64,000 nucleotides of DNA from Cyclobacteriaceae bacterium (GTDB lineage Bacteria > Bacteroidota > Bacteroidia > Cytophagales > Cyclobacteriaceae), in contig JANQPQ010000008.1 in assembly GCA_028285445.1 (NCBI GenBank), positions 22,432 to 86,431 on the forward strand. Direction: 5' to 3'. Below, piece after piece: positions 25,938-35,425 of the stretch. A model generated the notes under the pieces. The model was not told the origin of the DNA. It made no database searches and saw only the letters and a program-made list of their open reading frames with translations. Numbering within the stretch: position 1 is the stretch's first letter; every line of letters begins with the position of its first letter. The translations under genes and the position numbers were made by a program.

Positions 25938-27401
25938 TTACTTTTTAGTTTCAAAGAACTCCTTAATATCATCGAGCGGCAGCTTTTCGTTACCATCAAT
26001 GATTTCAACATCATAGGAGTCAAATACCTTATTATCTATAGTTATGTCTTTGCCTGATATAATGGCTCTTCCCAGAATCGGTTTCTTTCTACCAAATCCG
26101 GGAGCCTTAAGCAGGTCGAGCAACTTCATTCTGACCCATTGCAAATTCACCTTACCGTAGAAGATTACGGACAGGTCGAAATTGACAAGGTTCTGAATAT
26201 GTTGTTGACGCAGGTCCAGCAGCTCTCCTTCAAAAGCCGGATGGATGACTTCGAAACCCATTTTTTCTACAAACTTGATCAAAGGGGTTACTTCCTTTTT
26301 GTCAATAAGGTCGTAAACAACATAAACGCTTTTGCCAGATTTGTCCTCGGTTACTCCTTTATCACCAATATTAAATTTCTTCTCTGCACTTACCTCTATT
26401 AGTTCTTCCCTAATTATATTCTTAAAATCCTCCAATGGAGTTTGCAGAATTTCGGCACCTTCCAGCGATGATATGTCTCTTTTTATGTTTTCTATGAATG
26501 TCTTCTGACGCTCACTGGTGTTTTTGAGATCAGGACTGATCCAAATGAGCCGAGACAGGTCCTTACTGCTGCCATTGGAACCACTTACGTCAGATGCGAT
26601 TTTGTTTTGCAAATCGACAATAGACCTTTCAGACCCGGTGGGAATATCTCCGTAAGAGCTGCCGATTAGGTGTATGGACATGTCGCATTCCGCCAGTTCA
26701 GTCTTGATAGTTTCTTCCAATTCTTCAAGGGTATTGGGGAGGGTATGATCTGGCAGAACCTTATAACCATGCCTCTGGAGTTCTCTACGGATGATGTTAC
26801 GCTGAATTACCAAATCGTGGCTGGTTTCGGCAAGGTAGACTGACTTACGGCTGAATAGGGGCTTAACGTCTTTTTCATCGGTGCTGCCGGTGAGATCATA
26901 CAGAGATTCGTGGATGTCATAGGCAAGGTCCACCAACTTCATCCAGTAATTCTTCTCTGCATCAGGCCCGAAAAAATCAACTATCTCCTGATTGTCACCA
27001 GTTTCTTCGTCTACATAGTATAACTCGTAGCCAAGTAGATCTCGTAGCTTGGAAGGTTGCTCTTCTGTTCTCAATGGTGACTTTAGAACCTTAAACAGAT
27101 GATTAGCTGCCTTACCCTTTTTGAGATTACTATGGTATTCTTCTATTGCATCCAGGCACTTGCCAGTGTCATTAAAGTGTGAGGACAAAATGGGTATTAG
27201 AATATCAGCTTTTTTTAATTCTGTCGATGAGATATCATCATTTTCAGTGACCAATCTAACCGAGGCCTTTTCTCCAAGTACTTGGTAGAGCATCAAATCA
27301 AGGAATTGCTGGAAACTTGATCCCCAACCTTTATCCCCCTCGTTCAGTGGCTCGTTATCCTTGGAGGTACACAATATTAAGATTTCGCTGTCGACTGCCA
27401 T
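25938..27401 (-). CDS. Protein with two or three TIR-like/DUF4062-like domains
   Basis: This 487-aa predicted cytoplasmic protein has no signal or membrane segment. The N-terminal ~180 residues resemble a TIR domain (EILILCTSKDNEPL, LKKADILIPILSSHFNDTGK). The middle region (~187-335) resembles DUF4062/TIR-like modules (SVYLAETSHDLVIQRNIIRR, CDMSIHLIGSSYGDIP). The last ~130 residues form a third alpha/beta unit of similar design (SVYVVYDLIDKKEVTPLIKF, NFDLSVIFYGKVNLQW). It is encoded 25 bp after the NTT gene and 5 bp before the nSTAND gene, so it is probably a partner of the NTPase. A catalytic NADase glutamate cannot be placed with confidence. Locus B lacks this gene. Confidence 0.75.
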   Translation of the reverse strand: MAVDSEILILCTSKDNEPLNEGDKGWGSSFQQFLDLMLYQVLGEKASVRLVTENDDISSTELKKADILIPILSSHFNDTGKCLDAIEEYHSNLKKGKAANHLFKVLKSPLRTEEQPSKLRDLLGYELYYVDEETGDNQEIVDFFGPDAEKNYWMKLVDLAYDIHESLYDLTGSTDEKDVKPLFSRKSVYLAETSHDLVIQRNIIRRELQRHGYKVLPDHTLPNTLEELEETIKTELAECDMSIHLIGSSYGDIPTGSERSIVDLQNKIASDVSGSNGSSKDLSRLIWISPDLKNTSERQKTFIENIKRDISSLEGAEILQTPLEDFKNIIREELIEVSAEKKFNIGDKGVTEDKSGKSVYVVYDLIDKKEVTPLIKFVEKMGFEVIHPAFEGELLDLRQQHIQNLVNFDLSVIFYGKVNLQWVRMKLLDLLKAPGFGRKKPILGRAIISGKDITIDNKVFDSYDVEIIDGNEKLPLDDIKEFFETKK

Positions 27402-27426
27402 TAATTAGGTATGCTTGTTTAAACTG

Positions 27427-30400
27427 TTAGGCCTTTACTAATAGGTTATTACTTACGCTGTTGATAAAACTTTGAGCAAGCTCATGTTGATTAGCCATCA
27501 CATTAAAGAAATCATTAAGGCTAATCTGGAATATTATCGTTTCATTTTTTACTGATAGGGAGGTAATGCTTTTCTCGCTATCCAGGCTGAATATTTCTCC
27601 GAAAACGTCTTTTTCCTTCATTGTACGCACGGGTTCATCATCATGATAGAGTGTAGCCTCGCCCTTTGCCACTATGAAAATTGGCTTGTTATCGTCCTCA
27701 TCATAAAGATCGACACTGCCTTCCTTGAGTTTTATTGTTTTGAAATTATCCACGATCTGGGACAATAGTATTCCAGATATATTTCTGAATACATCAATCT
27801 CTTTCAAGAATAAAATCTTGTCGAGGTTAAGCGGAAAATCATCCTTTACGCTATCGAAGAAGAAGGTGCTGAATAATTTCTCATCGAGTGAGCGCTTAAC
27901 ATCCTCCTTCAACCTTTGGGATACTTTCTGATAAGTCCTTTTGTCTTTTTGATAAATAATCCATGCTGCCGTTTCCATTAGCAACACGTCGGGATTGAAG
28001 AGTTGAGCAATTAGTCCCTTGCTTATTTTAAAGTCTTCAATACTTTCAATGCTTTTGATGGTCAGTGCTTTGGTCCATCGGTTTACCTGATTGTAATCGC
28101 GGTTAATGATATAGTTAAGAACCTGGACATGATTATAGTTCTCACGGGGGAAGAATATTTGCAGCTGCCTGACTTTGTTTGCAACAGGGATATCATCCAG
28201 AAGTGGGAAGAGCTTAGGCTTGAGATCCTGGTGAATGAATATATCCAGCAGCTCTATTCCCAGCGCTATACCTTCAGTAGTTCCGGTTTCAATATTTTCC
28301 TTTACAAGTTGGACAGACTTTGGATCATACATCAGTGAGAGCAACATATATAAGTGATCCATGTTGCTGTCTATTTCTTCTTCCAATGCTGAGATTAGCA
28401 TCGCATTGTTCTCGTCTGTCGGTAGTTCCTGTATCGCCGCCATATTCCAAATGGCTTTGCCGATCTCGGCATCAAGAAGGGTGTTGATTACCCCGGTCTC
28501 CTCTTCGTTGGCTTGGTAATCATAATACCGGAATGAGTTAAGAATTTGCTTCACAATCTTCCTATCTGGAAAATCTACTTTATTCCAGAGGTAAGTAAAG
28601 GATTCGGCGCCACCGATCTTGCCCATTATCTGCACGATCTTGAGCATAATCTGTTGGGTTTGCCCCGACTTGTGAAAAGCTGTTTCTAATGTAAACAAGC
28701 ATTCTTCTCCGGCTTCTACCAGTGCCGCAGCGGCAGCATGACCGTAGGTAGAAGAGTCAAGAAGCTCAATAAGTATTGGCCATGTCTCTTGGCGCTTCGT
28801 TTTCCGTGCAGTGGTTACCGCGGCCATTCGCACTCTTGGATCTTGATCTCGTAGCAAATCAAGCAAGATGAAAATGTTCTCATCTTCCATGATTTTCCTT
28901 AGCAGTTTGGCAGCAAGCAACCTGTCGTCTTTCTTGATGGATGTAGCAAGCGTATGAAGCCTGGTAGAGGGGATAGACAATACTTCGGTCGATTCCATCT
29001 GGCCTTTTGCTTGTTTTGCCAGTTTCTTTATATCAGAGTTGTCACTATCATCATCGAGGTTCTCATATTCCAGATCCAGCGATCTTACTTTGTCAGTTAC
29101 AAATGTCTTCACTTTATCTGAGCTGTTCTCCATTAGCCCCAGCAGTGAATTTTCGAATAAGGATGGCTCAAGCTTTTCCATCAACTTAAGGCTATAGATA
29201 ACTCTTTCCTCCTTTGAAGATTGGATCTCGTGCTCAAGCACAGTGCCAATAGAGTGTGATTTAATATCTTCCTCGTCAGTTTCTTTCTTGGTTTTATCCA
29301 GGGTTTCCTGAAGTGTCTCTTTATAATTGTTGTGCATACGGTTGGTGATTACATACCATAAGCCAACCATGGGTACCAATGCCAGGGAGATTGCGATCAA
29401 CGGCAAATTGAAGTTGTTGATTAATATTATGAGCCCACCGGCCAATACCCCGGCGAAAGCGGTGATCACACCCTCAATTTTGGTCTGAACATCAAACTTA
29501 ACATTGGACTCGATTGGAAGGAAGTACAACTTAAATGAGGGACCATCAAGGGCGTCTTTCAGGGAATCAATAAATAGCTTACCACCAGCGATAATCAAGA
29601 AAAAATAAATAAAGCCGTCAGATTCAGCAACGAAACCAACTGAGGTGCCAACTACGATGGCCACTGTGGTAAGAATCCCTATTAATACAGGATTAATAAT
29701 AAGCGCTATTTTCAATCCGTAATTGGAGATGATCCAGTCAGTAACAAATGTTTGGAACAGGAAGCTGAATATTACTACCGTTGCCTCAAAATAGGCAATG
29801 AAACTACCCAGGGCCTTTTCATCAGGGAACTGTGCGCTGGTAACATTAAGAAAGGAGTAATCAACGAAGTAAACTGCAATCATTGATACAACCACAAACA
29901 AGCCCATCAGCGTGATGTACTTGTTCTTGAACATCTTAACAAATGAAATTCTTCGTTGCTTACCCTTCGTTTGAACTACTAATTTGTATTTGGAAGAGAG
30001 AAAGAAGAATACAACCAGTAATCCTCCGGCTGCGGCACCACTTAAAAGTAGAAGGTCTTCGGTATGATTCAAATTATCCACCAGCAGTCCAATACTGAAT
30101 AGGGCTACTATAGATGCTATCAACTGGCCGGTATCAATTCCACCAATTATTCGCTTGGCTTGCCGAAGATTAAACAACCTTCCGAACGCACCCCAAAAAA
30201 TTAGAAGAGCAATAAAATTGAACGGGATAGCCAACACGAAGACCACGAATATTGTGTTGGTATTGTCGCCATCTGGTTCCATGCCAGTCCAAGCTGAAAA
30301 GACGAGAAAAATCATCAGTGCTATCCAGAACATTGCCATTACCTTGAAGCTCATCCTTACCTGCAGGAATGAATAAAGGTATGTGGCAATAATCCCTATT

Positions 30401-30597
30401 CCACCACCAGCCAGGATGGCTAATGGCAACTGAGTTTCCAGTTCAGCTTTGGTATGATCTGAGATGAAAAGTGTGGTGGCAGCAACATCATACGACGCTA
30501 GAAAAATACCCATAAAGAACCCCTGTAAAAGGAGGTAGGTAACCTGTGTGGACTCGCCAGGTTCCACGTTGAGAGCTTTCAACAAGAGGGACTTCAT
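27427..30597 (-). CDS. NTT-type nucleotide-transporter-like membrane protein with HEAT repeats and cNMP-binding-like domain, locus A
   Basis: This 1056-aa protein has an N-terminal ~12-TM domain (to about residue 430) resembling Npt/Tlc ATP/ADP transporters (YLLLQGFFMGIFLASYDVA, IIGGIDTGQLIASIVALFSI). A middle region of HEAT-like helical repeats follows (LLRDQDPRVRMAAVTTARKT). A C-terminal cyclic-nucleotide-binding-like domain covers ~925-1056 (LKEIDVFRNISGILLSQIVD, DVFGEIFSLDSEKSITSLSV). The phosphate-binding cassette lacks the usual arginine after GE, so cNMP binding is doubtful. It is the first gene of locus A. The transported substrate, if any, is unknown. The paralogue at 52701 shares the full architecture. 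Confidence 0.87.
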   Translation of the reverse strand: MKSLLLKALNVEPGESTQVTYLLLQGFFMGIFLASYDVAATTLFISDHTKAELETQLPLAILAGGGIGIIATYLYSFLQVRMSFKVMAMFWIALMIFLVFSAWTGMEPDGDNTNTIFVVFVLAIPFNFIALLIFWGAFGRLFNLRQAKRIIGGIDTGQLIASIVALFSIGLLVDNLNHTEDLLLLSGAAAGGLLVVFFFLSSKYKLVVQTKGKQRRISFVKMFKNKYITLMGLFVVVSMIAVYFVDYSFLNVTSAQFPDEKALGSFIAYFEATVVIFSFLFQTFVTDWIISNYGLKIALIINPVLIGILTTVAIVVGTSVGFVAESDGFIYFFLIIAGGKLFIDSLKDALDGPSFKLYFLPIESNVKFDVQTKIEGVITAFAGVLAGGLIILINNFNLPLIAISLALVPMVGLWYVITNRMHNNYKETLQETLDKTKKETDEEDIKSHSIGTVLEHEIQSSKEERVIYSLKLMEKLEPSLFENSLLGLMENSSDKVKTFVTDKVRSLDLEYENLDDDSDNSDIKKLAKQAKGQMESTEVLSIPSTRLHTLATSIKKDDRLLAAKLLRKIMEDENIFILLDLLRDQDPRVRMAAVTTARKTKRQETWPILIELLDSSTYGHAAAAALVEAGEECLFTLETAFHKSGQTQQIMLKIVQIMGKIGGAESFTYLWNKVDFPDRKIVKQILNSFRYYDYQANEEETGVINTLLDAEIGKAIWNMAAIQELPTDENNAMLISALEEEIDSNMDHLYMLLSLMYDPKSVQLVKENIETGTTEGIALGIELLDIFIHQDLKPKLFPLLDDIPVANKVRQLQIFFPRENYNHVQVLNYIINRDYNQVNRWTKALTIKSIESIEDFKISKGLIAQLFNPDVLLMETAAWIIYQKDKRTYQKVSQRLKEDVKRSLDEKLFSTFFFDSVKDDFPLNLDKILFLKEIDVFRNISGILLSQIVDNFKTIKLKEGSVDLYDEDDNKPIFIVAKGEATLYHDDEPVRTMKEKDVFGEIFSLDSEKSITSLSVKNETIIFQISLNDFFNVMANQHELAQSFINSVSNNLLVKA

Positions 30598-30920
30598 TAG
30601 GCGTCGTGGTTGAGGTTCTAGAACTTGGTAAAATTACACTTTTTTTTCACTACTGAAAGAATAACTTTCAATATAACCCTTTCAAATAGGACTATTACAA
30701 TATTTCCTGTAGTGCTGTCGGTTGATTAATTGATCCCTATTTTATAGGGATAATTCCCCAAACCTTAGAAAGGTAAACAACTATAAGCAATATCTCAATC
30801 GCAAACTGCCAGAGAGGGGCCAATGCTTCATTAATGATGATCAATTAGCGAAAGCTAGTGATTTAGAAATCAGATTATTATACCTCAGTTAACTACTCTT
30901 TGGTGGCCAAAAAAAATAAA
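30598..30920. other. Intergenic region upstream of locus A with a perfect palindrome
   Basis: This 323-bp gap has no credible gene. ATCCCTAT (30733-30740) and ATAGGGAT (30744-30751) form a perfect 8-bp stem with a TTT centre. No T-run follows on either strand, so an operator is more likely than a terminator. The region must contain the locus A promoter, but I found no clean TAnnTTTG box with a -33 partner. Confidence 0.45.
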
Positions 30921-31844
30921 TTAAGTTTTTGGCCTTACTGCTCCTGGGCTAATATTATCCCCAAGGCCTGATTTTAAATGAAGATCGCGTTGCGGGAATG
31001 GAATTTCAATATTGTGCTTTTTGAAAGCTTCGAATATAGAGTAGTAAAGCTCACTTTTTAGCACCTTTGGTTTATCTGTGTATGCTGTTGTCCAAACTGT
31101 TAGGCTGAAGTTTAGCGAACTATCTGCAAATTCCTCAAATAGTACCTCAGGAGGCGGATTCTGCAAAACACCTCTATTTTCATTGGCAACCTGGAGCAAA
31201 ATCTCTTTGACTTTTTGCGGGTCTTCATGATAGGCGACACCAACCGGAAACCAAAACCTGACATTTCGATCATTGTGGCTCCAGTTTATCACCCTGGAAG
31301 AGATAAATTCCGAATTGGGTACTATCACGGCAATATTGTCATTGGTAAGTACAGTAGTAGCTCGCGCAGAAATGTTCACGACATCGCCATTTACGTTGCC
31401 CACTTCAATGCGGTCTCCAACCTTAATGGGCCTTTCAAACAAAATAATAATGCCACTGATGAAGTTATTTGTGATGTTTTGCAGGCCGAAACCAATACCC
31501 ACACCTAAAGCCCCGGCCAAAATCCCCAAGGCACTCAAATCAATGCCCGCGGTTTGAAAGATTATTACTAACCCCAACACAATTATCAGGTATCTCACAA
31601 TGGTGCCGCTCGATTCTATCGCACCTTTGTTTTGGGGATATCTTCGCAGAATTCTACTTACGAGGAATTTTCTCACCCGGCCAGATACGTAGATTAGGGC
31701 AATGACCGCTATCAGGAAATAGATTATGTCTCCGAGGGTAATGTTAGATGTACCAACCGGAAACAATGGAATCTCAAAAATCTGGTAAATGGCATACCAG
31801 ATTTCTGCAATCTTGTCGTATATGGAGCGAAAAAACTCAGCCAT
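30921..31844 (-). CDS. MscS-family mechanosensitive ion channel
   Basis: This 307-aa inner-membrane protein has three predicted spans. The pore-lining helix is characteristic (ALGILAGALGVGIGFGLQNI), followed by NNFISGIIILFERPIKVGDR and the beta domain (VVNISARATTVLTNDNIAVI, PNSEFISSRVINWSHND). It should open under membrane tension to release osmolytes. Length and domain order match small MscS proteins. It is transcribed toward locus A but is separated from it by a 323-bp gap. Confidence 0.95.
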   Translation of the reverse strand: MAEFFRSIYDKIAEIWYAIYQIFEIPLFPVGTSNITLGDIIYFLIAVIALIYVSGRVRKFLVSRILRRYPQNKGAIESSGTIVRYLIIVLGLVIIFQTAGIDLSALGILAGALGVGIGFGLQNITNNFISGIIILFERPIKVGDRIEVGNVNGDVVNISARATTVLTNDNIAVIVPNSEFISSRVINWSHNDRNVRFWFPVGVAYHEDPQKVKEILLQVANENRGVLQNPPPEVLFEEFADSSLNFSLTVWTTAYTDKPKVLKSELYYSIFEAFKKHNIEIPFPQRDLHLKSGLGDNISPGAVRPKT

Positions 31845-31903
31845 TTAGCTGTATATAATTTATTTTTCCGATGTGCAATTTGGAGTAATTTAAGTTGAGG
31901 GCA

Positions 31904-33055
31904 ATGAAAATCCTAGCAAATACCGAGAGGCTTAAGGTCTATCCCGCGGGCCAAGATATTCCAGAGGTCGTGAAGGAAGCTGAAGCATTTCACCGGAGCA
32001 TACCAGGGTTTGAGCCAACCCCCCTTGCAAGCTTAGCAGGTATGGCCGGGCATTTGAATCTGGCCCAGATTTATGTTAAGGATGAGTCGCAACGGCTGGG
32101 CTTAAAGGCTTTTAAGGTGATGGGAGCTGCCTATGCTATTGGAAAAACCCTTATCGGTCAGAAATACCAATGCAATTTCTCTAGTCTATGTGCCTTGCCC
32201 GAAACAGGATCAAAAGTGTTCGCTGCGGCAACTGATGGCAACCACGGTAAAGGTGTTGCATTCTTTGCGCACCTGCTTGGGGCCCAGAGCCGCATTTATG
32301 TTCCTAAGGGTACAGCGCAGGATAGAATAGATGCCATTGCCAGTGTTGGCGGAGAGGTGTTGGTAACTGAGGGCACCTATGACGAAGCCGTTGAGAAAAT
32401 GGCTGAAGATGCTAATAATTTCGGCTGGCATCTTATCTCAGATACGGCTTGGCCCGGATATGAGAAAGTGCCTCGGTGGGTTATGGAGGGATATTATAGT
32501 ATTCACCAGGAAACGTTAAGCCAACTCCAGGGTGATTTGCCCACCCATGTTTTCATTCAAGGTGGGGTAGGTACACTGGCCGCTTCCGTCACTCATTTTT
32601 ACAAATCAATTACAAGTGAGATCAAAGTTGTAGTGGTTGAACCCGAAGGCGCCGCGTGCCTTTTCGAATCTGCTGAAATAGGTGATGGACATACCCATAA
32701 GTATAGTGGCCAACTCTCCACAATCATGGCTGGCCTCAGCTGTGCCGTTCCAAATCCTTTGGCTTGGGATATCCTGAAGATGGGCGTGGATTGGTTCATT
32801 TCATGCCCTGATACTGTGGCAATGGAGGGAATGAATCACTATTACTATCCAATTAGGGAAGATGAACAACTAATCTCCGGAGAATCCGGGGCCGTAACAC
32901 TTGGAGCTCTATATAGGCTTTTGGTAGATAACGATTTGAAAAACTGGAAGGCCAAGATGGAATTGTCAGAGGCAAGTAGGGTGTTGCTCATCAATACAGA
33001 GGGGGATACCGATCAGAAAAGTTTTGAGAAACTGGTGTTAGGGAATAAGCAATGA
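31904..33055 (+). CDS. dpaL: Diaminopropionate ammonia-lyase
   Basis: This ~383-aa PLP enzyme of the tryptophan synthase beta fold converts 2,3-diaminopropionate to pyruvate and ammonia. Motifs match YgeX/DpaL along the length: PTPLASL, VKDESQRLGLKAFKVMGAAY with the PLP lysine, ATDGNHGKGVAFFA, PKGTAQDRIDAI, DTAWPGYEKVPRW, GGVGTLAAS, AGLSCAVPNPLAW and SGESGAVTLG. The ATG at 31904 is preferred over a TTG at 31895. Its 3' end overlaps queA on the opposite strand by 18 bp. Threonine deaminase is excluded by the closer DpaL-specific motifs. Confidence 0.93.
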   Translation: MKILANTERLKVYPAGQDIPEVVKEAEAFHRSIPGFEPTPLASLAGMAGHLNLAQIYVKDESQRLGLKAFKVMGAAYAIGKTLIGQKYQCNFSSLCALPETGSKVFAAATDGNHGKGVAFFAHLLGAQSRIYVPKGTAQDRIDAIASVGGEVLVTEGTYDEAVEKMAEDANNFGWHLISDTAWPGYEKVPRWVMEGYYSIHQETLSQLQGDLPTHVFIQGGVGTLAASVTHFYKSITSEIKVVVVEPEGAACLFESAEIGDGHTHKYSGQLSTIMAGLSCAVPNPLAWDILKMGVDWFISCPDTVAMEGMNHYYYPIREDEQLISGESGAVTLGALYRLLVDNDLKNWKAKMELSEASRVLLINTEGDTDQKSFEKLVLGNKQ

Positions 33056-34261
33056 GGAATCTCCGTAGCTAAGGAATTTGTACTGGTGGTCAATAGCCTC
33101 CTGGTATACTTGCCTCCAATCATTTCCAATAAAAGCAGAAATTAAAAGCAGTAGGGTAGACTTCGGCTGGTGAAAATTGGTAATCAAACCATCGCAGACT
33201 TTGAATTGATAGCCAGGGACGATGTAAATTGATGTTGACCCTGTAATCTGCTTTTGGTTCAAATCGAACATGTTTGATAACACTGCCTCCAACGCTTCAG
33301 TTCTGTCCGGTAAGGCGGAATCTGATTTCTGGTACGGATACATCTGATCAATATGGAAGCTCGCTCCCTTCTGGCCTAAGAGCTTCACCCCAAACCAGTA
33401 TAATGATTCTAAAGACCGCATGCTGGTTGTTCCAACCGCAATAGTGAATTTGCTCTTCAAAAGGTTATCGATGTTTTCTCGAGATATTACAACCTGCTCG
33501 GCGTGCATTTGGTGCTCTAATGGATTATCGGCCTTAATAGGTTGAAAAGTGCCGGCACCCACATGTAACGTCAGGTAGTCTAAGCTGTTACCAGCTTCAA
33601 CGAGCTTAGTTAAAATAGATTTGTTAAAATGCAGTCCTGCGGTGGGAGCTGCTACAGCCCCAGGAATTTTGGAATACACAGTTTGGTATCTTTCCTTATC
33701 TATTTGTTCTGAAGGCCGATCTATATATGGTGGCAATGGAGTAGAACCGAAAGCTTCAACGATTTCAGCAAATGTCACTTGCGAGTTGTTCCATTGAAAC
33801 TGTACTTGCCTTTGGTCTTTGCTTAATAAACTGGCCGTTAATTCCACATGGCGGTCTTCGATTTGCAAAACTGCCTTCAACTGATCTTCTTCCCTCCATT
33901 TTTTAAGGTTGCCTATCATGCAAAGCCAGCTGCAACTTGTCCTGCTTTCCATTGCCTGTGAAATCTCTTGCGATGGTGAGATCGGATTGAGTATAAATAC
34001 TTCGATGATTGCCCCGGTCGGTTTTTTGAAAAAGAAACGGGCCGGTATCACTTTCGTATCATTGAATACCAGGTGGCAGTGAGGTCCAATTAGGGTTGGC
34101 AACTGGGCGAATTGGTAATGGCTGATAGTACCACTACTGTATTCCAATAGCTTGGATCCATCTCGCTGCTCAGAGGGATAACTGGCAATTGAGCTTGCAT
34201 TGAGGGTATAGTCAAATTGCTCCAAACTCAATTTCTGTTGTCCGGGGAGAATTTCTTTCAT
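33038..34261 (-). CDS. queA: S-adenosylmethionine:tRNA ribosyltransferase-isomerase QueA
   Basis: This 407-aa cytoplasmic enzyme transfers and isomerises the ribosyl group of SAM onto preQ1 in tRNA to make epoxyqueuosine. Conserved segments include FDYTLNASSIASYPSEQRDG, HLVFNDTKVIPARF, PPYIDRPSEQIDKERYQTVY, GAVAAPTAGLHF, HVGAGTFQPIK, HQMHAEQV and LITNFHQPKSTLLLLISAF. Length is slightly above the usual ~350 residues. It is convergent with dpaL (18-bp overlap) and divergent from menC. Confidence 0.96.
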   Translation of the reverse strand: MKEILPGQQKLSLEQFDYTLNASSIASYPSEQRDGSKLLEYSSGTISHYQFAQLPTLIGPHCHLVFNDTKVIPARFFFKKPTGAIIEVFILNPISPSQEISQAMESRTSCSWLCMIGNLKKWREEDQLKAVLQIEDRHVELTASLLSKDQRQVQFQWNNSQVTFAEIVEAFGSTPLPPYIDRPSEQIDKERYQTVYSKIPGAVAAPTAGLHFNKSILTKLVEAGNSLDYLTLHVGAGTFQPIKADNPLEHQMHAEQVVISRENIDNLLKSKFTIAVGTTSMRSLESLYWFGVKLLGQKGASFHIDQMYPYQKSDSALPDRTEALEAVLSNMFDLNQKQITGSTSIYIVPGYQFKVCDGLITNFHQPKSTLLLLISAFIGNDWRQVYQEAIDHQYKFLSYGDSSLLIP

Positions 34262-34268
34262 GAGGTGG

Positions 34269-34276
34269 CAAAATTA
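34269..34276 (-). promoter_or_regulatory. Candidate -7 box for queA
   Basis: The minus strand reads TAATTTTG, matching TAnnTTTG, only 7-8 bp before the queA ATG. If used, the transcript would be almost leaderless. There is no clear -33 TTG at the proper distance, so support is weak. Confidence 0.3.
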
Positions 34277-34323
34277 AATATTTGGAACTTGTCTAATTCC
34301 ATTAGATAGCTGAAATTCACCGC

Positions 34324-35424
34324 ATGCCATTAGACGTGCATTGCTGGCCTTTACAGCTCAAATTCAAATTCAATGCCCGTACCTCACGAGGTACCTATCG
34401 TACCAAAGACACTCACTTCATAAAAGTAACCGACAAAAGTTCAGGTTTATTTGGTATTGGTGAATGTGGACCACTTGCGGGTCTAAGCCTCGATGATAGG
34501 CCGGATTTTCAGGATAAACTCGCCGCGATAGGGAAGGAGTTAGCCACAGTAAATTTGCCAACCAATAGTGAAAGTGCATTCAAGTTGGCCGCTGATCTCG
34601 CGCCGCCAGAGTTCCCATCCATTCGCTTTGGGCTGGAGGTTGCTCTTCTTGACTTGATCAATGGTGGTGAACGGATTATCTATAACAATGCGTTTGCAGC
34701 AGGAGATCAGCAAATTCCAATAAACGGACTGGTGTGGATGGGTGATACGGAATTTATGCTAAAACAAATCACTGATAAAATCTACGATGGGTATGATTGC
34801 ATTAAGATGAAGATTGGTTCCTTAGATTTTGATAAGGAGTGTGATATATTGGAATACGTTAGGCGGAAATATTTCAAGCAAGATATTATTGTACGTGTTG
34901 ACGCTAACGGTGCATTTAAGCCTGATCGGGCTCTATTTCAGCTGGATAGACTGAGTAAATTTCAGGTACATTCCATAGAGCAACCAGTAGCTGCTGGGCA
35001 GATTGACCTGGCACAGGCTATTTGCCAACAAACTCCTATTCCAATTGCACTGGACGAAGAACTTATTGGTCTGAATACTTCCCAGGAAAGGCGTGATGTA
35101 CTGGGTTATATCAAGCCGCAATTCATAGTGCTTAAACCAACTTTGCTTGGTGGCCTGGCGGCTACTGCCGATTGGATTCACGCCGCTGAGGAATTGGGCA
35201 TTGGGTGGTGGATTACTTCGGCACTTGAGTCTAACATTGGCCTAAATGCAATTGCACAATTTACCAGTTCCTATCAAACCAAACTTCACCAGGGTTTAGG
35301 CACGGGACAGCTTTATGAGAATAACGTTCCGTCGCCCCTGGAAGCAAAGTCGGGGTTCATGCAATATCGTAAGGAGGGAAGTTGGGAACTCCAAAACCTG
35401 GAATCTACGCCAGAGGAGGAGTAG
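34324..35424 (+). CDS. menC: o-Succinylbenzoate synthase (enolase superfamily)
   Basis: This 366-aa enolase-superfamily enzyme would dehydrate SHCHC to o-succinylbenzoate in menaquinone synthesis. The muconate-lactonizing-type barrel motifs are present: KxK lysine YDCIKMKIGSLDF, metal ligands VDANGAF, SIEQPV and ALDEEL, and the second lysine in FIVLKPTLLGG. The closing TSALESNIGLNAIAQF is typical of OSBS. Dipeptide epimerase is the main alternative, but it usually has a DxD motif in the final strand that is absent here. It is divergent from queA and convergent with the CHAT gene with one base between them. Confidence 0.85.
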   Translation: MPLDVHCWPLQLKFKFNARTSRGTYRTKDTHFIKVTDKSSGLFGIGECGPLAGLSLDDRPDFQDKLAAIGKELATVNLPTNSESAFKLAADLAPPEFPSIRFGLEVALLDLINGGERIIYNNAFAAGDQQIPINGLVWMGDTEFMLKQITDKIYDGYDCIKMKIGSLDFDKECDILEYVRRKYFKQDIIVRVDANGAFKPDRALFQLDRLSKFQVHSIEQPVAAGQIDLAQAICQQTPIPIALDEELIGLNTSQERRDVLGYIKPQFIVLKPTLLGGLAATADWIHAAEELGIGWWITSALESNIGLNAIAQFTSSYQTKLHQGLGTGQLYENNVPSPLEAKSGFMQYRKEGSWELQNLESTPEEE

Positions 35425-35425
35425 A

